DNA of 59,109 nt from Streptomyces montanisoli (GCF_017813245.1 NZ_JAGIQL010000023.1:1-59109), one strand, 5' to 3'. Positions 7,998-16,771 are shown, counted from the stretch's first letter. Program-made: numbers and translations. The notes: a model not told the origin generated them from the sequence alone.

Positions 7998-9445
7998 GCC
8001 GGATCCCGCCGTCGCGCTCACTCGTGCCGCGCTCCCTGCGTGCCCGGCTGACCGTGGGTCTCGTGGTGCTGCTCACCCTCGCCTGCCTGGCGGTCGGTGT
8101 GACCACGGTGGTCGCGCTCGGCGGGTTCCTCGAACAGCGGGTGGACGAGCAGCTCACCGCGGCAGGCGGCCGCTTCGCGGCGGGCCTGGAGCACGAGGCG
8201 CACCCCGACGCGGACAACCACCTGGACACGCGCGGCCAGGCCGAGGGCACCTTCGGCGCGCGCCTGCTGTCCGGCAGGGCCACCCAGGCGGCCGTCGTCC
8301 GCGACCGTGCGGACGCGCGCGTCCGTCTGACGGCCGCGGACCGCCACGCGCTGGCCGCCCTCGCGCCCGACGGCCACGGGCGGACGATCCGGCTCTCGGC
8401 ACTCGGCCGCTACCGGGTCATCGCGGTGCGCGGCGACGACGGCGACGTCCTCGTCACGGGCCTGCCGCTGGCGCCGGTCGAGGACACACTGCACCGCCTT
8501 GAGGCCGTCGAGGCGCTCGTCTTCGCCGCCGTGCTGCTGTCGACCGGGGTGGCCGGGGGCCTGTGGGTGCGGGCGTCGCTGCGCCCGTTGCGCCGCGTCG
8601 CCGCGACGGCGTCCGACGTGACGCGCCTGCCGCTGGCGAGCGGCGAGGTCGCCATGCCCGAGCCCGTGCCCGACTGCGACCCGGCGACGGAGGTGGGCCA
8701 GGTCGGGGCCGCGCTGAACCGGATGCTCGGCCATGTGGGTGATGCGCTGAGCAGACGCCACGCGAGCGAGGAGCGGCTGCGGCACTTCGCCGCGGACGCG
8801 AGCCACGAGTTGCGCACGCCGGTGGCGACGGTCCGCGCCCATGCCGAGCTGGCCGGGCGGCATCCCGGGCCCGTGCCGGGCGAGGTGCGGCACGCGCTGG
8901 AGCGGATCCAGTCGGAGACCGAGCGGATGAGCGGACTCGTCGACGACCTGCTGCTGCTCGCGCGGCTCGACGCGGGCCGGCCGCTGGCGCGCGACACCGT
9001 CGACCTCACCAGGCTCGCGCTGGACACCACGTCGGACGCCCGCACCGCCGGTCCTGGCCACCGGTGGCTGCTGGACCTGCCCGAGGAGCCGGTGACGGTG
9101 GTGGGCGACGAGCACCGCCTGCACCAGGTGATCGCCAACCTGCTCGCCAACGCCCGGGTGCACACTCCGGCGGGCACCACCGTGGTGCTCGCCCTCACCA
9201 CCGATTCCGGCTCCGCACTGCTGCGGGTCACCGACGACGGCCCCGGCATTCCCGCGCCACTGGTGGGCGAGGTCTTCGACCGGTTCGCGCGGGCCGACCA
9301 GGGCCGTGCGCGCGCGGGCGGCGGCACCGGGCTCGGCCTCTCGATCGTCCGGGCCGTGGTCACAGCACACCACGGCACACTGAACGTCACGAGCCGGCCG
9401 GGCGAGACCGTCTTCGCCATCGGACTGCCGCTGCGTCGGGATTGA
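7994..9445 (+). CDS. Membrane sensor histidine kinase
   Basis: 483 residues, starting at GTG 7994 inside the GTGA overlap with the response-regulator stop. A first membrane helix at about 15-37, an extracytoplasmic sensor region of ~135 residues, a second helix near 170-195 and a HAMP linker precede the kinase core. The phosphorylated His is in DASHELRTPVA; the ATP lid shows NLLANARVHT (N box), DDGPGIP (G1), FDRFARAD (F box) and GTGLGLSIV (G2). The sensor region contains no Cys or obvious cofactor motif, so the stimulus cannot be read; the neighbouring redox operon suggests envelope redox or metal status. A strong hairpin follows the stop. Confidence 0.92.
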   Translation: MSRIPPSRSLVPRSLRARLTVGLVVLLTLACLAVGVTTVVALGGFLEQRVDEQLTAAGGRFAAGLEHEAHPDADNHLDTRGQAEGTFGARLLSGRATQAAVVRDRADARVRLTAADRHALAALAPDGHGRTIRLSALGRYRVIAVRGDDGDVLVTGLPLAPVEDTLHRLEAVEALVFAAVLLSTGVAGGLWVRASLRPLRRVAATASDVTRLPLASGEVAMPEPVPDCDPATEVGQVGAALNRMLGHVGDALSRRHASEERLRHFAADASHELRTPVATVRAHAELAGRHPGPVPGEVRHALERIQSETERMSGLVDDLLLLARLDAGRPLARDTVDLTRLALDTTSDARTAGPGHRWLLDLPEEPVTVVGDEHRLHQVIANLLANARVHTPAGTTVVLALTTDSGSALLRVTDDGPGIPAPLVGEVFDRFARADQGRARAGGGTGLGLSIVRAVVTAHHGTLNVTSRPGETVFAIGLPLRRD

Positions 9446-9455
9446 GTGGGCCACC

Positions 9456-9492
9456 GGTGTGGGCCGCTCACCCGGGCGAGCGGCCCCACACC
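9456..9492. terminator. Bidirectional terminator hairpin
   Basis: GGTGTGGGCCGCTC pairs with GAGCGGCCCCACACC across an 8-base loop, with one bulged C. It lies between the convergent histidine kinase and GH25 genes, so it can serve both. Confidence 0.75.
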
Positions 9493-9508
9493 GTCAACGA
9501 GCCTGTTG

Positions 9509-10381
9509 TCAGGTGTTGTTGGCCAGGTTCTGCAGGCCGGACAGCGGGCCGTTGAAGCGGTCCTGGTCGCCGGGGAACGTGCCGGAGTCCGCGTACTGCC
9601 AGAACGTGTAGAAGGGCCAGCCGGCCGGGAGCGTACCCACACTGGACGAGTAGCGGGCGATGAACAGCGGGTCGTTCGAGGAGAACTTCGCCGTGTTGCC
9701 CGTGCAGGTCTTCCACCAGTCGGTGGTGGTGTAGATGGTGGGCCAGCGGGTGGTCTTCGCGTGCACCTCGTTGACGAAGGAGGTGATCCAGCTGACCATC
9801 GCGGACTGGCTCAGGCCCCAGCACGTCGACGAGGAGCCGTACTCGATGTCCAGCATCGGGGGCAGGGTCTTGCCGTCCTTGGACCAGCCGCCGCCGTGCG
9901 CGACGAAGTAGTCGGCCTGGGCTGCGCCCGACGAGCTGTTGGGGGTGGCGAAGTGGTAACTGCCGCGGATGAAGTTCGCGTTGTACGAGCCCGTGTAGTT
10001 CGCCGAGAAGTTCGGGTCGCGGTAGCTGGTGCCCTCGGTCGCCTTCATGTAGACGAACCGGGCGCCCTTCGAGTACGCCGACGGCCAGTTGATGGCGCCC
10101 TGGTAGTGGCTGACGTCCATGCCGGGGGTCTGCGTCACGAAGACCTGCCCGCCGCCGCCCGACGGGGGCTGCGTGCCGCCGCCCTCGTGGGCGGGGATCG
10201 TGGAGCCCATCCAGTCCAGGTCGGGGTTGTGCGCGGCCGCGGCGGAGTTGGGCGCGGGCGCGGCCGCCGCAGTACCGGGGGCCGAGACGACGATGCCCGC
10301 CAGTGCGAGCAGCGCCCCTGTCGCGCCCGCGAGCAGGCGGCGTGAGGGGGATCTACGGCGAACGGTGCGTGCGAGGTCCAT
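9509..10381 (-). CDS. Secreted GH25 lysozyme (N-acetylmuramidase)
   Basis: 290 residues from ATG 10381. The N-terminus is a twin-basic signal peptide (RTVRRRSPSRRLLAG, hydrophobic core, APGTAAAAPAP cleavage region), then a Gly/Pro-rich linker to about residue 85. The GH25 barrel begins GMDVSHYQG, carrying the first catalytic-site Asp, and continues with FVYMKATEG and MLDIEYG, the Asp/Glu pair; CWGLSQ and WWKTC may supply a disulfide. It ends WQYADSG...DRFNG, a typical GH25 ending. Such enzymes cut MurNAc-GlcNAc bonds of peptidoglycan. Alone between two terminated units; the upstream inverted repeat at 10541 is a possible control site. Confidence 0.93.
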   Translation of the reverse strand: MDLARTVRRRSPSRRLLAGATGALLALAGIVVSAPGTAAAAPAPNSAAAAHNPDLDWMGSTIPAHEGGGTQPPSGGGGQVFVTQTPGMDVSHYQGAINWPSAYSKGARFVYMKATEGTSYRDPNFSANYTGSYNANFIRGSYHFATPNSSSGAAQADYFVAHGGGWSKDGKTLPPMLDIEYGSSSTCWGLSQSAMVSWITSFVNEVHAKTTRWPTIYTTTDWWKTCTGNTAKFSSNDPLFIARYSSSVGTLPAGWPFYTFWQYADSGTFPGDQDRFNGPLSGLQNLANNT

Positions 10382-10540
10382 CAGTGCCTCCAGAAGTGGG
10401 GGATTTCCGGTGCGCTTGTGCCGTGCCCATGGTGTGGTCACCGCATGACGGAAGAGTGGCGTGCGAAGGACACGTGTGTGAAGGGGTGTCAGCCCACGCC
10501 GTTGGTCTACACCGGAGAAATCGGCGACCACCACGGACGC

Positions 10541-10555
10541 TGAAAGAAACTTTCA
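10541..10555. promoter_or_regulatory. Perfect inverted repeat TGAAAG-AAA-CTTTCA
   Basis: Fifteen bases with 6-bp perfect arms in the 230-bp gap between the MFS gene end (10612) and the GH25 start (10381). The GAAAG/CTTTC pattern resembles sites often seen before Streptomyces glycoside hydrolases, but it is 160 bp from the GH25 start and no regulator is assigned. Confidence 0.35.
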
Positions 10556-10611
10556 TGCTCGCGGCGGGTGCCGCCACCGCACCGCGTGTCCCCGGGCGGC
10601 GACGGCACCTC

Positions 10612-11859
10612 TCACAGGACCGCCTGCTCCTCGCCGACGGGACCGGCGGCGGCCGGTGCGCCGGCCGCGGCGGGCGCGCTGCCCGTCCAGCGGATACGGG
10701 TCGCGCAGAGCGTGACGACGAGCGCGCAGCAGGCCACGGCGCCGAGTCCCCACACCAGGCCGGCGCTGTTCGCGACGAAGCCGATGAGGGGCGGCCCGCC
10801 GAGCAGGCCGGTCGTGCCCATCGCGGCGACCAGCGTCAGCGCCTCAGCACCCTGGGCCGCGGCCGCCACGTACACGCACGGCGTCACGGCCGCGATGCCG
10901 AGGCCCACGCACGCGAACCCGATCAGGGCGGGCACCGCTCCCCCGGCGAGCAGGGCGAGCGCGAGGCCCAGCCCGGCGACCGCGCTGCCGACGCGGACGA
11001 TGCGCCCGTCGCCCCAGCGGCTGCGCCACCCGTCGGCGAAGAGCCTGGCGAGCACCATCATGCCGGAGACGACGGCGATGCCCATGGGCGCCAGTTCCGC
11101 CGAGGCCTTGGCGACGTCCTTCATGTACAGCGCCGACCAGTCGTTCATGGCGCCCTCGGTGACGGTGCCGAACGCCATGGCGCAGCACATCCACAGCGTC
11201 ATGCGGGTCGGCAGGGTCCATCGGGAGCGTGTCTTCTTCCCGGTGCCCGCCGCCTCGTCCGTCTCCGGCGCGTCCGCGGCGGGGCCGTCGCCCTCGGGCA
11301 GCCCCGACCTGGCGTACACGACGAGCAGCAGCAGGACGGCGGCCGCCGCGCCGAAGTGGGCGATGACGGCCGGGGTCACCGCGTTCATCGCGGAGGCGAG
11401 CAGCGCCGCGCCCAGCGAGCCCGCGCTGAACGTGGCGTGCAGCTTGGCCATGGCGTTGCGCCCGTGCCTGACCTCGAGCGCCGCTCCCTGCGCGTTCATG
11501 GAGACGTTGAGGCATCCCACGAGCACGCCGTCGCACAGCATGATGGCCAGTGCGGTCGGGAAGTTCGGGACCACGGCGAGCGGGATCAGCAGCAGCGCGA
11601 GGCACGCGGACGACAGCAGCGCGAGGCGCTGCGATCCCAGGCGCCGCATCAACATCGTCACCAGCGGGAACGACACGGCCGCCCCCACGCCCGTGGCCAT
11701 CAGCAGCAGGCCCACCTCACCCGCGGTGAGACCGAGGTGCGCCTTGATGGCGGGGATACGGGCCGCCCAGGTGGCGTACTGGAAGCCGAGGGTGCAGAAC
11801 AGGGCGGCGATCGCCAGCTGCCCCCTGCGGAACGGGTCCTGAACGCGGAGCACGTGCAT
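10612..11859 (-). CDS. MFS exporter, last gene of the 10612-16020 operon
   Basis: 415 residues with about twelve membrane helices in two halves, separated by a charged loop (LPEGDGPAADAPETDEAAG...) near residue 210. The N-terminus (FCTLGFQYATWAARIPAIKAHLG) and the MNAQGAALE helix 4 region resemble the YbjJ-like branch of the major facilitator family. The start ATG overlaps the preceding GNAT stop by one base (TGATG), so it is translationally coupled. Its place at the end of a biosynthetic-looking operon suggests export of, or self-protection from, the product. Substrate unknown. Confidence 0.85.
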   Translation of the reverse strand: MHVLRVQDPFRRGQLAIAALFCTLGFQYATWAARIPAIKAHLGLTAGEVGLLLMATGVGAAVSFPLVTMLMRRLGSQRLALLSSACLALLLIPLAVVPNFPTALAIMLCDGVLVGCLNVSMNAQGAALEVRHGRNAMAKLHATFSAGSLGAALLASAMNAVTPAVIAHFGAAAAVLLLLVVYARSGLPEGDGPAADAPETDEAAGTGKKTRSRWTLPTRMTLWMCCAMAFGTVTEGAMNDWSALYMKDVAKASAELAPMGIAVVSGMMVLARLFADGWRSRWGDGRIVRVGSAVAGLGLALALLAGGAVPALIGFACVGLGIAAVTPCVYVAAAAQGAEALTLVAAMGTTGLLGGPPLIGFVANSAGLVWGLGAVACCALVVTLCATRIRWTGSAPAAAGAPAAAGPVGEEQAVL

Positions 11860-12410
11860 CAGCCCTCTTCGTCTCGCGACGGCGCACTGGGAACACCAGC
11901 GGCGCCGACCGCCCTGTACATGTACACGGCCTTATCGCCGTAGCCGCCCGGCGGCAGGACGCCGTCGTGGGCGGTGAAGCCCTGGGCCGACCAGAAGGTC
12001 TCGCTGCCGGAGACCGCCACGAGCGAGATCTGCTCGTACCCGCGCTCGGCGGCCGTCGCGGTGAGCCGTCCGACGAGGCGGCCCGCCAGCCCCCCGCGGC
12101 GCAGGTCCTCGGCGATGACGATGTCGTGCAGGTGGAGGTTGCGGGAGTCGAAGGCGACGTCCTCGGCCTTCGCCAGGTCGGGGAAGCGCGCCTCGGGGTA
12201 GGGCAGCGCCAGCAGATAGCCGGCCAGGCGCCGTCCGGTGTGCAGGACGAAGCAGGTGGACGGCGACGCCCGCACGCGCGACCGGAGCGCCGCCCGTCCC
12301 TCCGACAGGCCCGCGGCGGCGTAGGCGCGCGACTCCAGGACGACGATGGCGTCCCAGTCGTCCTCGCGTACGTGCCGTACGTGTATGTCCTCAGCGATGT
12401 CGTGGTCCAT
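11859..12410 (-). CDS. GNAT family N-acetyltransferase
   Basis: 183 residues. The fold is complete: N-terminal HVRHVREDDWDAIVVLE, a LAGYLLALPYPE strand, LHLHDIVIAEDLRRGGLAGRL where the acetyl-CoA pyrophosphate loop (R-x-x-G-x-[GA]-x-x-L pattern) follows the central strand, and SGSETFWSAQGF near the end. It starts immediately beside the decarboxylase stop and overlaps the exporter start by one base. In this operon it would plausibly acetylate an amine, such as the product of the upstream ODC-like decarboxylase, either as a pathway step or as resistance. Substrate is inference only. Confidence 0.85.
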   Translation of the reverse strand: MDHDIAEDIHVRHVREDDWDAIVVLESRAYAAAGLSEGRAALRSRVRASPSTCFVLHTGRRLAGYLLALPYPEARFPDLAKAEDVAFDSRNLHLHDIVIAEDLRRGGLAGRLVGRLTATAAERGYEQISLVAVSGSETFWSAQGFTAHDGVLPPGGYGDKAVYMYRAVGAAGVPSAPSRDEEG

Positions 12411-13637
12411 CTACCGGACGCCCTCCGCGGCCATGCGGAGCGGGGCCGTCGCACCGCCCGGTTCCTCGCCGCCGCGCACGAAGGCGACGGGCAGCGGGGA
12501 GAAGCCGTTGAACCCTTGCGTGGTGTAACTGGTGGCGTAGGCGCCGCAGGACAGCACCCACACGGGGTCGCCGGAGGCGGCCTCGCGCGGCACCTGGACG
12601 AGGCCGCGGTCGTACGCGTAGGCGTCGTCGCTGTCGCAGGTCGGCCCGGCGATCACGGCGGGTACCGTCTCGGCGCCCTGGTGCGAGGGGAAGACGACGC
12701 GGTACTGCAACGCGTCCATCTCGTAGAGGCCGTTGAACTTGCCGCAGCTCAGGTAGAGCCAGTGGTGGCGCTCGCCGTTCAGCTTCTCGCGCGCGGTCAG
12801 CCGTGCCACGTGTGCCCGGATCGCGCCGTGGTCGGCGACGAGGTATCGGCCCGGTTCCACCATGAAGTCGAGGTGTGAGCTGCAGACTTCACGCAGCCGC
12901 TGCATGCCCTCCCTGATCACGGCGAAGATCTTGTCGGTCGGCGGTTCCAGCGGCCTTCCGTGCTGGTCGAGGTAGCCGGTCGCCGGCAGGCCGCCGCCGA
13001 GGTTGATGTGGTCGAGGCGCGTGCCGCGCGCCAGCAGGGCGGTGGCGACGTCGGCGAGCCGCTCGAAGGCGGCGCGCCAGGCCTCCGCCGTCATCTGCTG
13101 CGAGCCGACGTGGACGGACAGGCCGGCGGGTACGAGTCCGGACTCCTTCGCGGCCGTCATCACGCGTACCGCGTCCGCGGCGGAGCAGCCGTACTTGTTG
13201 CTGAGCCCCCACAGGGCGCCGTCCCCGTCGGTGGCCAGCCGGCAGAACACCCGGGCGCCCGGGGCGTGTTCGGCCGTCGCCCGTACGTCCGCCAGGCTGT
13301 CGGTGGCGAAGTCCCTGATGCCCAGGCGGTAGGCGTCGGCGATGTTGGCGTCTGACTTGATGGTGTTGCCGTAGTGGATGCGTGTCAGCGGCACGCCCGT
13401 CCTGATCGCCTGGGCGATCTCCTGGGGACTCGCCGCGTCGAATCCCGAGCCCCTCGCCGCGAGGCAGGCAAGCACCTCGTCGACGGGACAGGCCTTCATC
13501 GCGAAGCGGACGGCGACGTCCGGCAGTTCGCGTACCAGGGTGTCATAGCCCTCCTCGATCCCGGCGAGGTCGTAGACGACGCGGTCCTGCGGTGCGGCGG
13601 CGAGGGCGGCCAGGAGGGACGGTGTGTCGCGCGTCAT
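12411..13637 (-). CDS. Fold-III PLP-dependent decarboxylase, ornithine/lysine decarboxylase-like
   Basis: 408 residues from ATG 13637. The N-terminal alanine-racemase-type barrel holds the PLP lysine in RFAMKACP (K48), HVGSQQ and the phosphate-binding NLGGGLP; the C-terminal beta domain has FMVEPGRYLVA, GPTCDSDD and SCGAYATSY. GPTCD, with the catalytic Cys followed by Asp, is characteristic of ornithine/lysine decarboxylases rather than diaminopimelate decarboxylase (GPLCES). It probably turns a basic or modified amino acid into an amine. It overlaps the upstream gene by 4 bases (ATGA). In this operon it is more likely biosynthetic than polyamine housekeeping. Exact substrate unknown. Confidence 0.85.
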   Translation of the reverse strand: MTRDTPSLLAALAAAPQDRVVYDLAGIEEGYDTLVRELPDVAVRFAMKACPVDEVLACLAARGSGFDAASPQEIAQAIRTGVPLTRIHYGNTIKSDANIADAYRLGIRDFATDSLADVRATAEHAPGARVFCRLATDGDGALWGLSNKYGCSAADAVRVMTAAKESGLVPAGLSVHVGSQQMTAEAWRAAFERLADVATALLARGTRLDHINLGGGLPATGYLDQHGRPLEPPTDKIFAVIREGMQRLREVCSSHLDFMVEPGRYLVADHGAIRAHVARLTAREKLNGERHHWLYLSCGKFNGLYEMDALQYRVVFPSHQGAETVPAVIAGPTCDSDDAYAYDRGLVQVPREAASGDPVWVLSCGAYATSYTTQGFNGFSPLPVAFVRGGEEPGGATAPLRMAAEGVR

Positions 13638-14965
13638 CGGGGGTCTCGGGCCGGCCGGCCGGGGGCCGGGGTGAGGTGGGTGGTCCTGCCCGCGTCCATC
13701 AGCGGCTCCCATGCTTCGATCAGGAGTGCGAAGTCTTCGATGTCCTGCCTGGCCTCGTCGAGGAGCCGCTCGCGGCGCGGGACGAGCGCCTCGGCGAACT
13801 CGGCGTAGCGGCCGCCGAGTCGACGGTAGGCGGCGTCGAGCCGGTCGAGGCGGTCGATGTTCCCGGACCGGTCGAGACGGGTGCTGTCCCTGACGAGTTC
13901 GGCGAGTGCGCCGGCGCGCACCCGCAGCCGGTCGTCGAGGAGGGCGTCGCCGGTGCGCGCCATCACGTCGTAGAGGTGGTTGAAGTAGAGCATGGACAGG
14001 AAGAACTTCACGAAGCGCGTCTGGTAGGCGGCGAAGCCCTGGTCCGTCCTGCGTTCGCCCGTGTAGTAGTTGACGATGTTGCGGTTGTGGAGCACGCCGG
14101 GCAGCGCCGCGTCGTGCACGAGGTGCATCAGGAAGTAGTCGCTGCCGATGGTGTCGGTCGCGGGCGGCAGCGGCACACGTTCGTGCACACCGTGGAAGCT
14201 GATGTTGCACATGTCGACCCGCATCGGGTCGACGACGGTCAGTGTGGAGTGGTCACCGGTGAACGCTTCGGTTCCGGCGCCGCGGAAGGACTCGTCGACG
14301 AGGTCGCGCTTCTGCTCGCCGGACCACTCGACGGGCGCCCACAGGCTGACCACGTCGTAGTAGACGTCGCGGTCGAGCCGCTCGATCTCCGCGATGTCCA
14401 CGGAGAGTTCGCCCACGAAGGAGCTGCCCACCATGGTCACCGGCCGGTGCGCGAGCCGTGGGTCGAGTGCGGTGTCGCTGACGCCGTCGGCCGCGTCGGC
14501 CGCACGCCTGCCGAGCGAGCGCAGCTCGTGGTGGACGGGGAAGACGGGCGCGCCGTCCAGCACCTGGTAGCGGCTGTCCGAGTCCCTGCGGTGCACGGAC
14601 TCGCAGCCGAGTGCGGCGGCGATCAGGAACGCCCGGTTGGTGCAGGCGCCGTAGGAGACCGCGGACGGCAGCATGAGGTCGAGCATCAGGTCGGGCTTCG
14701 TGACGCCGGCCCGGTCGATCACGCGGCGCAGGAAGTCCCGCTGGTGCGCCTCGTCGAGGTGGTGCACGACGACGCCGGGCGGCCTGGGCGTGTCGTGCGC
14801 GATGCGCGCGTGCCCGGCGAACACGCCGGGCTCGCAGGAGTCCAGGATCAGCAGATGGACCTCGACGCCGAAGTGTTCGGCCGCGTAGGCGGCCTCGTCG
14901 CCGATGGCCGCGATCGTCGCCCCGCACTCCCTGTTGGTGGGGAGGGTCAGACAGATCCGGCGCAT
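13634..14965 (-). CDS. Unassigned protein with GT-A-like N-terminus (DUF6271-like, from memory)
   Basis: 443 residues from ATG 14965, two bases after the oxygenase stop. I do not recognise a characterised homologue; it resembles the actinobacterial family catalogued as DUF6271, but this is recall. The start (RRICLTLPTNREC...) looks like the first strand of a GT-A nucleotide-sugar fold, and RRDSDSRY at about 126-133 could be a DxD-type metal site. The middle has SSFVGELSVDI and a His-rich stretch (ISFHGVHERVPLP); the C-terminal third is helical and charged. No signal peptide or membrane segment. A glycosyl- or nucleotidyl-transfer role is possible but unproven. It is the least known and therefore most interesting member of the operon. 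Confidence 0.75.
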   Translation of the reverse strand: MRRICLTLPTNRECGATIAAIGDEAAYAAEHFGVEVHLLILDSCEPGVFAGHARIAHDTPRPPGVVVHHLDEAHQRDFLRRVIDRAGVTKPDLMLDLMLPSAVSYGACTNRAFLIAAALGCESVHRRDSDSRYQVLDGAPVFPVHHELRSLGRRAADAADGVSDTALDPRLAHRPVTMVGSSFVGELSVDIAEIERLDRDVYYDVVSLWAPVEWSGEQKRDLVDESFRGAGTEAFTGDHSTLTVVDPMRVDMCNISFHGVHERVPLPPATDTIGSDYFLMHLVHDAALPGVLHNRNIVNYYTGERRTDQGFAAYQTRFVKFFLSMLYFNHLYDVMARTGDALLDDRLRVRAGALAELVRDSTRLDRSGNIDRLDRLDAAYRRLGGRYAEFAEALVPRRERLLDEARQDIEDFALLIEAWEPLMDAGRTTHLTPAPGRPARDPR

Positions 14966-14967
14966 CC

Positions 14968-16020
14968 TCACGCCCCGGCCGAATCGGCGGCCTGCTCGTC
15001 GAACGGCCGCCCGCTCCACGACTTCAGGCCGAGCAACTTGGCGCCGAGGTCGCTCAGCTCGGCCCTGCCGTACCTCAGGGACTCGTGCCGGCCGGCGTCG
15101 CCGAGCAGCGTCTTGTTCCACTCCGGGGTGGTCAGGTCGCGCCATGACGCGACCCGGGAGCGCCGCAGTTCCTCGTGCGACTCGAGCGCGGGCATCATCG
15201 ACAGGTACTGGACCGCGCGTACGCCGCTGCCGGAGACGTTCGGTGCCACACCGTGGGCGAGCGCGCCGTTCCACAGGAGCAGGTCGCCGGCCTCCAGGTC
15301 GGGGCGCACCACCGGGAGTTCGTCGCTGTCGAAGGTGGGCCGGATCGGGTCGCGGTCGGCGGGCTGGTCGACCTTCCACCGGTCGAAGCGGCGGAAGAGC
15401 TCCGGGTTGCACTGGAACCCGCCGTGGTCGGGCTTGGTGTCGTTGAGGGCGATGATGCCCTGCACCCGCTGCGGCAGTACGCCGAGCGTGGAGTCGATGT
15501 CCCAGTGGAGCTTGATGTCGAATCCGCGCTCGGTGGTGGGTATGAGCGCGCGGTCGCGTGTCCTGACGTTGGGCGGGTTCAGGTTGAGCCGGTCCAGGGT
15601 CACCCAGAGCTCTTCGCAGTCCCACAGGTCGACGAACGCGTCGTAGACGCGCTGCGCCTGGCGGCTGTCCCAGATGAGCTGGTGCTGGTAGGCCTCGACG
15701 AAGCCGTAGATGTGCAGCTCGCGGTCCAGGTCGGAGCGGTACTCGCGCTCCTCGTACCAGGTCTCGGGACGCTCCGGGTCGAGGCCCTGGAAGTCCCAGG
15801 CGAAGTCGAGCAGTTTCTGGGCGGAGTCGGCCGGGATGGCCTGCTTCACGACGATGTAGCCGTAGGTCTGCCAGAAGGTGAAGTCCTCCTCCGACAGCAC
15901 CCTGAGCTTGCGCGTCTTGGTGAGTTCGCGCAGCGGCGTCCTCGCCAGGTAGGTGTCGGCGTCCGAGCTGAAGTACGGGACGTCGGAGGATGCTCGGTAC
16001 AGATAGTCGGATGCCGTCAT
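14968..16020 (-). CDS. PhyH-type Fe(II)/2-oxoglutarate dioxygenase, first gene of the operon
   Basis: 350 residues from ATG 16020, chosen for TTGGAG 9 bases upstream; the reading frame extends to 16155 but that part is Arg-rich. The metal triad is visible: H172-x-D174 in LHWDID and H256 in GALAHGVAP; R268 in SGSGVRAVQ should bind the 2-oxoglutarate carboxylate. Phytanoyl-CoA dioxygenase relatives hydroxylate, desaturate or halogenate small molecules, often amino acids in biosynthetic clusters. It leads a five-gene unit (oxygenase, GT-like protein, decarboxylase, GNAT, MFS) with gaps of at most 2 bases. Substrate unknown; hydroxylation of the amino acid later decarboxylated is a reasonable guess. 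Confidence 0.85.
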   Translation of the reverse strand: MTASDYLYRASSDVPYFSSDADTYLARTPLRELTKTRKLRVLSEEDFTFWQTYGYIVVKQAIPADSAQKLLDFAWDFQGLDPERPETWYEEREYRSDLDRELHIYGFVEAYQHQLIWDSRQAQRVYDAFVDLWDCEELWVTLDRLNLNPPNVRTRDRALIPTTERGFDIKLHWDIDSTLGVLPQRVQGIIALNDTKPDHGGFQCNPELFRRFDRWKVDQPADRDPIRPTFDSDELPVVRPDLEAGDLLLWNGALAHGVAPNVSGSGVRAVQYLSMMPALESHEELRRSRVASWRDLTTPEWNKTLLGDAGRHESLRYGRAELSDLGAKLLGLKSWSGRPFDEQAADSAGA

Positions 16021-16206
16021 GCGATCGCTCCAAGGCTTGAGTGGCGACTTGTTCTGGGCGGGACGCGGCGTCCCGCGTCCGCGCACGCGCCGGTGCGCCC
16101 GGTGGTGCGCGGGCACGCCGATCCGCGTCGGGAGAGGCCGTGGTGACACGTCCACCGGCGTGTGCCCGGGGCACGGCGGACGGACGGAAGGTGTGGGCCC
16201 GGGCCG

Positions 16207-16246
16207 GGTCAGGTCAGGGGTCGGGTCAAAAAGAGGTCAGGTCAGG
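16207..16246. repeat. Clustered GGTCA direct repeats upstream of the dioxygenase operon
   Basis: The 12-mer GGTCAGGTCAGG occurs at 16207-16218 and 16235-16246, each made of abutting GGTCA pentamers; another GGGTCA and an A5 tract lie between them. The array is 187-226 bp upstream of the PhyH-type gene. Such spaced direct repeats resemble targets of SARP or PhoP-type activators, but the element matches no consensus I can name. Confidence 0.5.
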
Positions 16247-16488
16247 TGACGGACGGAAGACGGGCGTCGAGGCGGGTGGGACGCAGGCCTGTGGCACCGG
16301 CCCGCTCGTGGGAACTGTGGTCCTCCGCGAATACAGCACCAGCATCTTGCCCCTCGCCCTTGCCTGTCGCACGTGGTGCCCCCTCAGTCGCGCAGGCACT
16401 CGCTGTGACGACGCGGTGCCCGGCCAACTGGCGTGAACGGCAAGGCGGGTTGTCCCATCCGCTACTCGTTCCGCTCACGCCTCACTAA

Positions 16489-16504
16489 AATGGACTAGAC
16501 CAAC
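16489..16504. promoter_or_regulatory. DasR responsive element (dre)-like site
   Basis: AATGGACTAGACCAAC closely matches the dre consensus recalled for the GntR regulator DasR (ACTGGTCTAGACCACT), keeping the TGG...CTAGACCA core. DasR represses GlcNAc/chitin genes, and the gene downstream encodes a GH3 beta-N-acetylhexosaminidase, so the context agrees. It is 364 bp before that start and 469 bp before the divergent dioxygenase operon, which could therefore also be linked to DasR. Confidence 0.65.
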
Positions 16505-16771
16505 GGAGCCTGTCAATACCGGACTCGCCGGTAACCGGGGGCCGAAACACGGGCATTGCCACAGTGTTCACACAGAGCGGCGAAGAGGTGACGCAGGCAC
16601 CAACAGCGGGGGATACTGCGCCCGTTCCGCACGCGCCGGACGCCACCCTCCCCCGCGCGGGGCCACCTGCCCCTTTCGTCACTGTCACCCCACTGGACGT
16701 GCGGCGACACGTCCGTCACAGGGCCGGCCCGGCTCGTCGCCCGAAGGCGGGTGCGAGCAGAGAACATGGCC

